The notes under the pieces were generated by a model. The model was not told where the DNA came from and searched no databases. It was given only the letters and a program-made list of their open reading frames with translations. The translations under genes and the position numbers were made by a program. A stretch of 64,000 nt of DNA from NCBI RefSeq assembly GCF_041146795.1, contig NC_135177.1:24990060-25054059 (forward strand). Direction: 5' to 3'. Source of the stretch: Maylandia zebra (lineage: Eukaryota; Chordata; Actinopteri; Cichliformes; Cichlidae). This document shows positions 12,321 through 31,475 of this stretch, one piece after another. Every line of letters starts with the position of its first letter. Position 1 is the stretch's first letter.

Positions 12321-13756
12321 ATGGCAGCTATCGAGCTAGCACTTGAAGAGAGAGTCTCCCTTCTCTATGTACTGTGGAGAGCAGAGCAGCAGCGTAAAAG
12401 ACGTCCTCGCCGTACCTGGGTCCATCAGGTCCTCCAGAGGCATGAGCAGTTTGGTGAGTTTCACCACTTGCTCCAGGAGCTGCGCCTGGATGACGGCCGA
12501 TTCCAGCGCTATCACCGTCGGCCAGTTTGAGGACCTGCTTTCCCTCGTCGGTCCCAGCATTGCCCGCCTAGACACCAACTACAGACGCTCAATCCCACCT
12601 GCAGAGCGCCTGTCTGTCTGCCTGAGGTTAGTAAAACTATTTAATACGGTAGTCCTTTATTGATATCTGTGCTAATATGCTAATCCATCCAGTTATACAC
12701 TGCTAACATGGATGTGCTATGCTAACAGTGAATGCTGTCGGTGTTTACTGAAAGCAAACTGTGGTACAGAGACGACTCTTTATAATATTTCTAGTGATAC
12801 TCAGAAGGTCTCATCAAGTCCCGATTTAATTCGATTTATGCTGTTATCAGTGTTTGCATGATAGCATGGCTGTGGTGTCACATCAATGTATGCGCTCGGT
12901 GTTTGCTGATATCAAACTGTAGCATTAGGACCACTGAGTTAACCTTTGTAGTGATACTCACTCCTTTTTATTTAGACCTGGTTTAATTCTGGGATAGTTG
13001 AATATTTGTATATAATCCCTGCAGCTGTCAGACTCTATAGCAGGGGTCACAGCCTTTATTAAAACAGAGTTAGATAAAACTGTGAACAGTTTGGTTCATC
13101 TTTAGTTACATGGTTCTATCTTGATAAGCTATGTCTTATCACAGATTAATTTTTCAAAAATATTAATGATTTAAGCAAGGAAAGGGCTACATGTCAACAT
13201 ACAACTCTTTATTTCTATTAATGTCTCACTTCATTCCTACCTGATTGACATGTTTAGGAATTGTGAGTGATTGGCTCACTGTAGTGGCAAAAGTTGCTAC
13301 CAATCAAATTATGATATGTTAAAGTTAAAATAAAACAACTGTTTTAGATATGATCTAATATACATTTTGTAATTATCCTTATAATTACAAAAGGTTTTAT
13401 GTAAGATTCATGTTTTGTGATTTAAATCTGACATCACAAAAGTATTTTGGAATTTGAATGATGTATTTTGTAACTGCAGTACACATAATACTGATTTTGA
13501 ACAATTTTGTCCAGGTTCCTTGTCACCGGGGACTCCTTCAGGACCATCGCGTTCAGTTTCAGAGTCGGTGTGTCCACGGTGAGCCAGATCACCCCCCAGG
13601 CAGCGACGTCCATCTGGGACTGTCTAGTGGACGACTTCATGGCTGTGCCTTCACCTGGAGACTGGCGCTCCATCACAGAGGGATTCCAGGAGCGCTGGAA
13701 CTTTCCTCTGTGCTGTGCAGCTCTGGATGGGAAGCACATCCAGACAAAGGCACCCC
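12321..13756 (+). pseudogene. Harbinger DDE transposase, broken
   Basis: Exon 1 starts at ATG 12321 (MAAIELALEERVSLLYVLWR) and a frameshift occurs near 12510-12525, after which the other frame gives GQFEDLLSLVGPSIARLDTN up to a donor at 12627. Exon 2 begins at 13515 (FLVTGDSFRTIAFSFRVGVS) and runs through ALDGKHIQTKAP, where D is the first acidic residue of the DDE triad. The helix-turn-helix VGVSTVSQI is clear. Coding stops at 13756, where a MITE has inserted. The second and third catalytic residues are missing. Confidence 0.85.
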
Positions 13757-14031
13757 ATATATCATATAGGAGACACACACATTGATATACACTAAATATT
13801 CATTTCATTTCTTTTTTGTGGTGCCCAAATTGATGCACCTGCTTGATTTTGTTTAAACAATTATTGCACACTTTCTGTAAATCCAGTAAACTTCTTTTCA
13901 CTTCTCAAATATCACTGTGTGTGTCTCCTGTATGATATTTAACTGACATTTTTTATTGTAACAACCAACAATTTATACAGGAAAATAATGTCTATTAACA
14001 AGGTTGCCCAAACTTCTGCATCCCACTGTAT
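13757..14031. mobile_element. Small MITE interrupting the Harbinger transposase
   Basis: The arms ATATCATATAGGAGACACAC (13759 on) and, at about 13915-13941, the reverse complement of TGTGTGTGTCTCCTGTATGA form an inverted repeat of about 25 bp enclosing about 150 bp. The following 90 bp (TTGCCCAAACTTCTGCATCC at about 14003) resemble the end of another fish DNA-transposon MITE. The remaining Harbinger exon is not recovered after it, so deletion accompanied or followed insertion. Confidence 0.6.
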
Positions 14032-14213
14032 CAGTATATTTTGTCATTAGTATAATATGAAATAAATTCTACATGTGTCAAGTCGTGTGCCAACATTTGC
14101 TGTGTAGTAGAACTGAGACATTAGTCATTATAAACATTTATTTGAAATAATATTAAAAGTCTCAAACAGAAAAACATTAAACATAAATATATAAAATATA
14201 AGAATTTACAGAG

Positions 14214-15516
14214 AGACAGGAATAAAAAGGACCAGCTGCTCTCCAGAGCAGGAACAAGGCTGAGGAGGAAATGCTCCATTGGAGACTGGTGTGGCCTCTT
14301 CAGGGACTCCAGGATGGCCAGCTCCACCGCCGATGGACCGTCCTGGGACCCGTCCCTCATCTGCCTCGGAGCCGTCCTCCTCTGTGGGCCTGTAAAACAG
14401 CACAAAACACAAAGAAATGAGAAGGCTGCTACTAGATTTTAATTTCAACATTGAAAAAAAAAAAAAACAATAACAGGATATAATCAGATTGGTTGTAGAT
14501 ATTTAGTAAAGGTGATCACAAGGGAATCCCACCGACTAAAAAGGTATCAGTGCTTGCTGTACATATCTGTGGGTGCAGCAGCAGGAGCTCAGGGACTGGG
14601 GATGCTCTGCTGCAGAATCAGTTGGTTCTATCAATACAGTATTAAATGTTAACAGGTTGGATATAATAATCGTAGAGTAGACAGTGGTCCCTCATTTATT
14701 GCAGGGGTTCTCAGAATAACTAGCCCCTGGTCACAGTTCTCACAATTGATTCTCAAAGTGCAAACCTTTGTAGATTGCAAAACGTAAAAGTATTATTATG
14801 CCGCGGTTTGTCTTCATCTGCCCGCCACTTTCGTGCGCCTTTTTCCCTCACGGTGCAGGTGTCTATTTCCGAATGAGGCTCATAGTTATGGGTGTTTTTG
14901 TGCTGTTTTTTCTATTGGACGCGATGGTTATCAAAACCAAACGTGATAAATTTGGCAAGCGCAGGAGATTTGTCAATCAGGCTGCAGAATGCAATGCTGT
15001 ACTGTGCAATAAAAAATCAGCGAAAAAGCAAAGCAGTGACGGATGAACAGCGGGACCACTGTGTGCTGTTTATTAATAAACAATAAAATATATTCCTAAA
15101 TGACAACATGCATAAAAGCAGAACGGTATTTGTACGTCAGTGGGAAAATAGCGGTGGCTTGCTAGCTTTTGTGCGGCTTCCCCGGGTCAGTGAAAACTTT
15201 CAAAAGAGAAATGAATGAACTTACCAGGTTGCCCGATCTCTTCACATATCTTCCTCCAAGCTCGGTCCTTTTTATTCCTGTCTCGGTACTGAAAGCAGCT
15301 GGTGTTGTACAGCTCCGAGTTGTTTGCTACCGCATTGATTAGCCTTCCCCTCCATTGAAGTATGAAAGGCTTTGGCTGGATCTGCCCCTTTGACCTAGGT
15401 AACAGCCACGTCACCAGGCTCCTGATTGGTTGTCGCGGCGCGATTTGACGCTGGAGTTCAGATTTTTCCAACTCGAGCGGTAGACGCGAAACGCGCGTAT
15501 GCACAAAATGCAACAC
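14214..15516 (-). pseudogene. Harbinger MADF/BESS Myb-like accessory protein, broken
   Basis: The minus-strand exon ending at donor 15225 encodes a MADF-like helix set (RLINAVANNSELYNTSCFQY, then RNKKDRAWRKICEEIG). A second exon entered at about 14394 encodes ELAILESLKRPHQSPMEHFL, a BESS-type C-terminus. These proteins help Harbinger transposase bind DNA and enter the nucleus. The natural ATG (GGAGGGGAAGG context at about 15357) is one base out of frame with the MADF reading frame, indicating decay. Confidence 0.72.
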
Positions 15517-17324
15517 AAAAACTCACGCGCGTGGTTTTATTCGCGAGTCAAACGCGCCAGACGCGCTACACTGACGCGCGTTTCACGCGTTTTGGCGTTT
15601 TCGCGACGCAAATCTGCTTCCGAATTTTCGCGGGACCCGCAATCGCGCGTCATCGCGCCTTTCCATTGACTTTACATGTAAACCTGACGCTCTATTCGCG
15701 TCCATCGCGTTCGGTGTGAACACACCGTTAGACTGGCCACCCGCCTTGGCTTCTTGTCGCCACTCCACGAAATAAAGGTCCGTTTCCTCCATGCCGGCTA
15801 ATTATTCATCCTCATTAAAATCTCGTATATGTTCAGTTGGCAGAATTGAGAATTTTACATCTTCCAACCACTTAATTAACGCGAACATAATCGGCTTGTT
15901 TCTTCCCGTCTCCTGTATCCGGCCGTTCCTCTCGCTGTCAGATTTCACGCCTCAGAGACGTCGTTATTTTTCAAAAAAAAAAAAAAAGAAGAAAGAAAGA
16001 AACAGTAACAACTACTAAAGAGAGTTTTTGCACGTTCATTGCACATTTGTGGGAATGTTTAAATATTTAATTTTTATTAATTACTTTTCATTATATCTTT
16101 ATTTTTTAAACCACCGTGGCAATGCGCATGCGCATACACTCCTGCACGCAAAGGGCTTTGGAGTTGACGTAATGTCGCAATGCATTGTGGGAGCGCAGCA
16201 CCATCTTGGCAGGTCACGAATCAAAACAAGATTGCTACGAACCATTCTGAAACGTAGCTCAAAAGAAAATGACGGTATAGAGACAGATTCTGTCCAGATG
16301 CAAAGAGACGGTACTTGATTGTTGAAATGTGGACCCGTATGAAATATAGCCGTGGAGTAGAAACCCTGAAGACCAAACCGCTATTGACTTAGCATGATCT
16401 ACTCTCATACCTTGTCTGTGGAGTCAGAGCATACACGGCGCACCAATTTCGCAATTATAAATCTCTGGAAGCGCACATCCAATTCACCAAGGACTGGGTA
16501 CAAGATTTGGCTATTTTTAAGCCTCCACGTTGTGAGTACACCGTCATTCAAGCAAAGGTAAGTCAGCTTGAGTACTGCGAGTAAAATGCGTTTGATTCCC
16601 CCCAGCATTCAAATTAGTGCTAGCAAAAATTCATTCGTGAGGGGGAAATTACAGTGAGAACATGTAGAGGCTCTGTTAGAGGGATAACATAGTGAGTTCA
16701 GTGCATTGATGTGACATTGTCCTGAAGGATTTAGTTATTCTTTATGGTTAAAGAAATTGCCCTAATTAATTCATATTTATTATAAATAATCCTAATTACA
16801 CATCTTGCTTCCTTGTTTGTGTCCTGTGTCACTAAAAATACATTCTGTTTTAGTTTTATACATTGATTAATGACCTGCAGAATCTGCTTGTCATATTAGG
16901 TGTCCATAGTTGTCACTTAAAGTCGAACTTTATGTTTTCTCCCTCTTGAAAGTGATTACATCCTTGCATTACATACTTTAGGTTCATTTTTTGCTGATAG
17001 GTTTCTAAAAAGAAACGTGCAGATTTAGAATATAACATGCAGCGTTCTATAGATGGATACATAAAAACACTTTATTTGTTACATTTATGATAAATGGATT
17101 TGAAAGTAAATAAAACACATTTGTGTCGGACTTGGCTTATTAAAGTTCTTGTCTTTAAATGAACTTTGTCTGTGTGTGTTTTAGGTCCTGCACTCTTAAA
17201 GACTGAATTGCAGCATTGCAGCCACAGGTCATTGTGAGCATCACAGGGAAGGTTGAAGCCGCCCACTGCAGCTGTATGGCTAGAGTCGTGGAGACTTGCA
17301 GCCATGTCACTGCTCTTCTGTTTA

Positions 17325-18598
17325 CAGTTTTTTCTGAATGCTTAAACCCTAACTGTGATTCCTGTAGCACAATCTCTAAAACTATTCAGACTTATAGCAA
17401 AACCACTCACTGAGTTTGCAAAACTAAAAGCACAAAAACTGCTTTGCACTCAGTTTGCAATTTTGTAACACACACTTTGCAAAACTGTAGGCACAATTCA
17501 CTGCACAACACTCAATTACCAAATTTCCAACACACTCCTAGCAAAAGTATACACATGTATGGCTATCATTAACACTAATTTGCCAACTGTCTGGCACACT
17601 TTCACATGTCAAAACTTTCTTAGATAATTAGTTCACTTTGCAATCAGCCTAAGCACTATAATACAGGTAAGCTCTGTGTGCGGAGTACAATGGAGGGAGC
17701 AGAAAGAGTGAGAAGTAGAGGAGGAAGAGGACGTGGAGGTGAAGAAGTAGGATGAAGAGGACGACAAGGACAAGGAGGAGCAAGAGGAAGACGAGGAGGG
17801 GGGAGAGGAAGATGAGGAGGGGGGAGAGGAAGGGTAGGAAGAGTAAGAAATAGAATTGCTGATGACATCAGAGCTACAATAGTGGACCATGTAATCAACC
17901 GTGGAATGACCCTGAGGGTAGCTGGCCAACGGGTCCAGCCTAACTCGAGCCGCTACACTGTAGCAAGTACCATAAGGACATCTTGAAATGAGAATCGGTT
18001 AGTACAGTCACTTCGCACAAAGATTTGTAGCACTGCCATATGCCAATGAGAAACACACCAATACCACTGATGTAAAAATACTGAAATTGTTACTTTACAG
18101 AATTGCTAGATGACCAGATGCTGGGGGCAGAGGAAGCATGTTCACTGCAGACCAAGTAACCCATATAGTCAATATGGCGATTGCAAATAATCCTATACTT
18201 GGAAATAAACACTTGTGTTTGTTTTGATGTGTTTCAAGTACACCAGTACTTGAAGTTTGGATCCCTCTATGCTTATGGATCTATGACAGAAGTATGAGCT
18301 CAAACTGACATAGCCTACCTTGTGCACAGAGAAAGCAAAAGCCAGATGTGTTTTGTATTCATACCATCAGTGTGCAGTTGGCGCATTGTGTGCTTAGGAG
18401 ATGATGGCTTGTGTGTACTGTTTGATACGGAAACACCATTTTTACGAAGGTGTGAAGAGTTAATCTAGCTGTGTTTGCTTTTGCAAGAGAACTACAATGT
18501 TTTGATTATTGGGTGACAGGTTTTCTTATTTGTGTGAAGAGTTTTGCAAAATTAGCCAATGGTTACAAAAAATGTGCTTAAGCAATCAGAAAAAACTG
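17325..18598 (+). mobile_element. Tc1/mariner element
   Basis: The inverted ends CAGTTTTTTCTGAATGCTTAA and the reverse complement of TTAAGCAATCAGAAAAAACTG are flanked by TA on both sides (17323-17324 and 18599-18600), the Tc1/mariner signature. It is 1274 bp and contains a decayed transposase frame. It has split the SWIM-finger exon of the host ISL2EU element. Confidence 0.9.
17691..18215 (+). pseudogene. Tc1/IS630-type transposase remnant
   Basis: An ATG at 17691 opens an Arg/Gly-rich stretch with internal stops, then IADDIRATIVDHVINRGMTL and AGQRVQPNSSRYTVAS, the N-terminal helix-turn-helix of a fish IS630-Tc1 transposase. A later piece (about 18135-18190) reads GSMFTADQVTHIVNMAIANN. The catalytic DDE region is lost. 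Multiple stops and gaps make it inactive. Confidence 0.75.
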
Positions 18599-19190
18599 TA
18601 ATGTAGAAGCAACAGTGAGGATCTGTGGCACAAGGACTGTTACAGATGAACCTGCATACTGGGTTTTGCTGGGTAATATGACCAAGATACAGCCAGAGGT
18701 TGGACATAAGATAGACTTCTCCTCTTCAGCTGCCCAAAAAAAAGGTTCTTGATCAAAACATAAACAGACCATTCGTTGTGACAGGTAAAAGAAGCCATCC
18801 TCAAAAAAGAAAAGTTCCACCTGCTACTGTGGAGGAGTTGGATCAACTGATGGGACAATATTTTTCCAAGCATAGTTCTGTTCTGAATAACCCATAATGT
18901 TTTAATTTAGGGGGCCATGTAAATACTTTGCATTTACTGAATATGTACTTACTAAATACCACTGTTCAAAAGTTGAATAAAGAAACAAAGAAATGTTTGC
19001 CTATTTTTAATTAAAAGCACTTTGTCGAACATCACATCAGTTACAATGTAGAAAAAATGTTATGTATAGTTTACAAATGACAAAATGTTCACATAAAATC
19101 ATGACAGCATTTGTATAATATCACCCACTACTAGCATTCTGTAATTTACTGTCTCTTTTGAAAACTTATCACTACATAAACAGCACAAGA

Positions 19191-19828
19191 CTTAAAAGTA
19201 TTTAACAAGAGCATTTTTCCATGGTTTTACTACCACACTGGGGCACATGTTCACCAAAACGCAGCAAACCTTTGCCATCTTATCCAGGAAGGTCACCTTT
19301 TTACCCTCACATGGAAGAAGTAATCTGATTGGCATGGTGGTATGTAGCATGTAGTTTGAAGCAGGGATTTCGTAGTGCCCCATGTGTAGTGTTGGAACCC
19401 AGTCAGGATTTGTTTCATTCATTTCATAGGCTGGTTTGTTGCAATAATGCCAAATAATTAGCAACTCTATAAATAGAAGGTAGTTCTGCATGTTTGTTCT
19501 AAGTTTGTGCTATTGAAAATAAAATTAACAGGCTATAAATAATAATATGAACTTATTTAGAACTTACCTGAATGAAAATACTGGAGCACACCAACAGATA
19601 TCTGTGGCTGGTAGAGAACTGAATATCAGCTTGTCTCGCAGCTGCTATCCAGGCTAGACGCCTTCTTTTGGTAACATCCAACACATAAGCTCCCTCATGA
19701 TGTTTCCAGGTGAGGAAACAATGAAAAGAGAGCCTGTTTTCAAGCTTATTCCTTTGTCGGTAGTGCAATCTAACATTACAACCGACCACACAGCAAGCAT
19801 TTGTTTGGCCTGCTAATATGGCGCCTTG
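19191..19828 (-). pseudogene. ISL2EU THAP-domain protein remnant
   Basis: The minus-strand exon from about 19828 to a donor at about 19566 encodes CVVGCNVRLHYRQRNKLENR, LSFHCFLTW and LAWIAAARQ, then VCSSIF. This is a C2CH THAP zinc finger in which the final zinc-binding histidine (usually VCSxHF) reads Ile. The next exon (about 19450-19370) continues AYEMNETNPDWVPTLHMGHY, typical of the ISL2EU THAP protein. The lost histidine and downstream stops argue for a pseudogene. The THAP domain would bind the transposon ends. Confidence 0.72.
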
Positions 19829-20741
19829 ACCAAAAATCCTGGCTACGCCCCATCCCCTAAGATCACGCTCCAGAGCCCTAATAACGTACGGATCTAGAAA
19901 GAAGACGCTGCATTTTTAACTCTGAGGGAGATGGAGAATGAGCCTATTTCCAAAACAGTGGAGTGTGTTCCTTTAAGTACTAAATTGTATATATTGTCAA
20001 AAACTAAAGTGTACATAGCAGTTGTTGTATCTTGTTTACTGTATCACTGACAGATAATTTCAAAGTCAATGAACGCTACATTATAGTGAGATATTGTGTA
20101 ATGTGAAATACTGTAAGCAAATGAATAAACAACCTAATTCGTGATAGACCTTTGACTCTGTTTTGTTTGAATCCAACTGTTTTTTGCAGATGTGCATAAA
20201 ACATGTTACTTTTAGTATTGTTATCATTATCATCATTATTGCACTAAATATATTTTAAATAAAGGATACTTTGATATACATTCTACTGTAAGGTTGGAAA
20301 TGTATTTTCTTCACCCTAAAATATGTTTTGAAATGTATTTTGGTTTGAAAGAAATATATTTTCAATTTCAAAAATATATTTTTTTGGAGCATCACAAATA
20401 CAAAATATATTTACCATATATTTGAAATATATTTTGGCCAGGAAAAATGTATTTTTTTACCGTATGGGTATGTCAGCCCATTTCTACTGGAAATGCCTTT
20501 TGGTTAAACTTTCAGCAAGGAATTTGCATTTGCACTGTTACATTTTTATAAAGCTTTAATGTACATAAAAACCAGCTTCTTAAGTGAAAATAAATGGAAG
20601 GTTGTCTTTTTGCGCTAGTAATGTTGTGGAGTTGTATTTTGTCTCGCATCAATTATATCGTCGGTTATATCGTTATTGCAAATTTTCAAATATATATCGT
20701 GATAAATATTTTTGGCCATATCGCCCTGCTCTAGTCATGGT

Positions 20742-21092
20742 TTTTTTGTTTAGCTAACATCATCCTCAGAAACTAAAAATACATTCCATTATTATACTAC
20801 TACTACCTCTCAAGGCCACTTCACAAGGATACAACGTTATTAGCTGTGTAATGAAACAAATCTCATCAAGGCCAGTTCAGCAGTGCCCACTGCCTTTAAT
20901 TCAGCTGCAGTCAGTGGCTGATTAATACTCTTAAGAAGGCTGCTCTCGCATCAGTTTACAAATGTTTTAATATTTTACAGAGCAGTGTAGTTTTTAATGG
21001 CTGCAATGAACATAACAAACCAATAGGACAAGGGCTGCTCTCTCCATTATCTAGTCCACAGGCATGTATAAAACATGTGTGTATGTCTGTAG
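20742..21092. other. ATP1A3 intron sequence before the first visible coding exon
   Basis: This unique sequence ends in a splice acceptor (GTCTGTAG) at 21092. Nothing else is recognised. The coding exon supplying the initial Met-Gly was not located upstream within the window. Confidence 0.6.
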
Positions 21093-30468
<9,376 letters not shown>

Positions 30469-31475
30469 TCGTTGGAGCACTTTCGCTCAAGCCCCTCACA
30501 TCTTCCACTTGTTTCTTCCCCCGGTCATTCCATCCTCGGCAAAACACATCTCCAGATGTCCCGCCCCCTTAAAGACAAAAAGCGCTTTGAAGCAATTTTC
30601 ATCACAACTGCCCCAAAGATTAAAAACAGCAAAAGCACCTTTACAACTTTCTACATCGACCTGCCCTCTTTCTCCCCACCTCCTATGATACTCTTTGCAT
30701 GTGTTCTCTCACAGCTGTGTACATAAACCAATATATCTACCAAACGGCAGCTGCATATTGTGTATGTAGATCTGAATGAGCTAATGATACAAAGGGAGTG
30801 TCTATGCTCTGCAAAAAAAAGGGCCATCCAGCTCCTTCTCCTCCCTGTTCTTCTCCTCTTCACCAACATCGTCTTTCTGTACACCTTTGTCCCCTCTTTC
30901 ACCTCCTCGCCAACCCTTTGCTTGTCCTCCAATCACACACAGATATACACGTCACACAGTGAGATCCCATCACCGGCACTACTTCGACTGCCACCTTTCG
31001 CCTCCTGTCTGTGGAGGACCATTGGAGTGGTCATTTTCCTGGCATTCTCACCGCGTCCATTTTCCTCCTCTTCTGTTCCTTAATGTCCAATGTTGTTTGT
31101 TTGTTTTTTAATATGTGGGGTAGGGGGGCAATTTTGATGATTTTAGTTGTTTTGTTTTTTTTATTTCAAAGTTGGGAGGGGAGGTGTGTGAAAACGACTT
31201 ATCCTCATTTAGGCGCACTGAAGCACACCGCACGGCGTCCCGTCCACCGCCCCTCCCTCTCTGTATCTCACACCCCTCCCCTCCCTTCCCTCCTGCCCCG
31301 TTTGTCTCTGTTCGTGTGCACTGTGTGAACCATTGTCCTCGTTAATAGCTATTACAGTACACCTCCCTCCCCCCCAAGTTGGTAAATACAACTCAATCTT
31401 TCTGTGTGTTCTAGGAAATCTATATAATTCTATACTGAATTTAAATGAAACAATAAAGGAAAAAAAATGTTGAAC
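30469..31475 (+). other. atp1a3: ATP1A3 3' UTR with polyadenylation signal
   Basis: After the TGA at 30466-30468 the sequence is pyrimidine-rich and non-coding up to an AATAAA at 31452-31457, followed by an A-run, the first strong polyadenylation signal downstream. This gives a 3' UTR of about 1 kb. The end is inferred, not observed. Confidence 0.6.

Larger units (their letters stand above)
12114..15727. mobile_element. PIF/Harbinger transposon
   Basis: The ends are identical for about 35 bp, starting CGGTGTGTTCACACCGAACG, and are flanked by a 3-bp TTA duplication (12111-12113 and 15728-15730), the PIF/Harbinger hallmark. The subterminal zones are dense in GACGCG/CGCGTC motifs. Inside are a + strand DDE transposase remnant (12321-13756) and a - strand MADF/BESS Myb-like accessory gene (15516-14214), the normal two-gene set of Harbinger elements. 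Frameshifts and an inserted MITE show it is dead, but the preserved ends suggest it moved recently. Confidence 0.9.
16389..18897 (+). pseudogene. ISL2EU SWIM-finger/YqaJ-type protein, interrupted
   Basis: Exon material at about 16395-16558 reads LLSYLVCGVRAYTAHQFRNY and ends at donor GTAAGT (16559). The next exon (from about 17185) carries the SWIM zinc finger, VEAAHCSCMARVVETCSHV with C-x-C and C-x-H, up to ALLF. There a Tc1/mariner element (17325-18598) has jumped into a TA. Coding resumes at 18599 (EATVRICGTRTVTDEPAYWV) and stops after KHSSVLNNP (about 18897). A frameshift lies before the SWIM finger. Related fish proteins continue into a YqaJ nuclease domain, which is absent here. Confidence 0.75.
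8208..20469. mobile_element. ISL2EU-type DNA transposon, degraded and multiply interrupted
   Basis: The left end ACCCATACGGTAAAAAAATA (8208 on) is matched by the reverse complement at the right end (about 20450-20469), flanked on both sides by AT, consistent with a 2-bp target duplication. Both subterminal zones are AT-rich with ATTTTGAAATATATTT-like repeats. Inside are remnants of a SWIM-finger protein (+ strand, 16389-18897) and a THAP-domain protein (- strand, about 19828-19191). A THAP protein plus a SWIM/YqaJ-nuclease protein is the known coding set of ISL2EU elements. Nested within it are a hAT MITE (10417-10829), a palindromic MITE (11733-12039), a Harbinger element (12114-15727) and a Tc1/mariner element (17325-18598). 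Confidence 0.72.
7034..20733. mobile_element. hAT element (outermost layer of a 13.7 kb nest)
   Basis: The left end reads TAGGGCTGGGCCATATTA and the right end, in reverse complement, TAGAGCAGGGCGATATGG. The flanking 8-bp duplication is GTCATGGG (7026-7033) and GTCATGGT (20734-20741), one mismatch apart, which fits hAT. Removing the nested ISL2EU-type insertion (8208-20469) leaves only about 1.4 kb, so the original element was a short non-autonomous hAT that itself contained a pogo-like remnant. No hAT transposase is seen. Confidence 0.82.

Noticed and set aside
17633..17929. Minus-strand serine/proline-rich open frames
   Set aside because: They are the antisense of the Arg/Gly-rich start of a Tc1-type transposase remnant; low-complexity bias explains the open frame.
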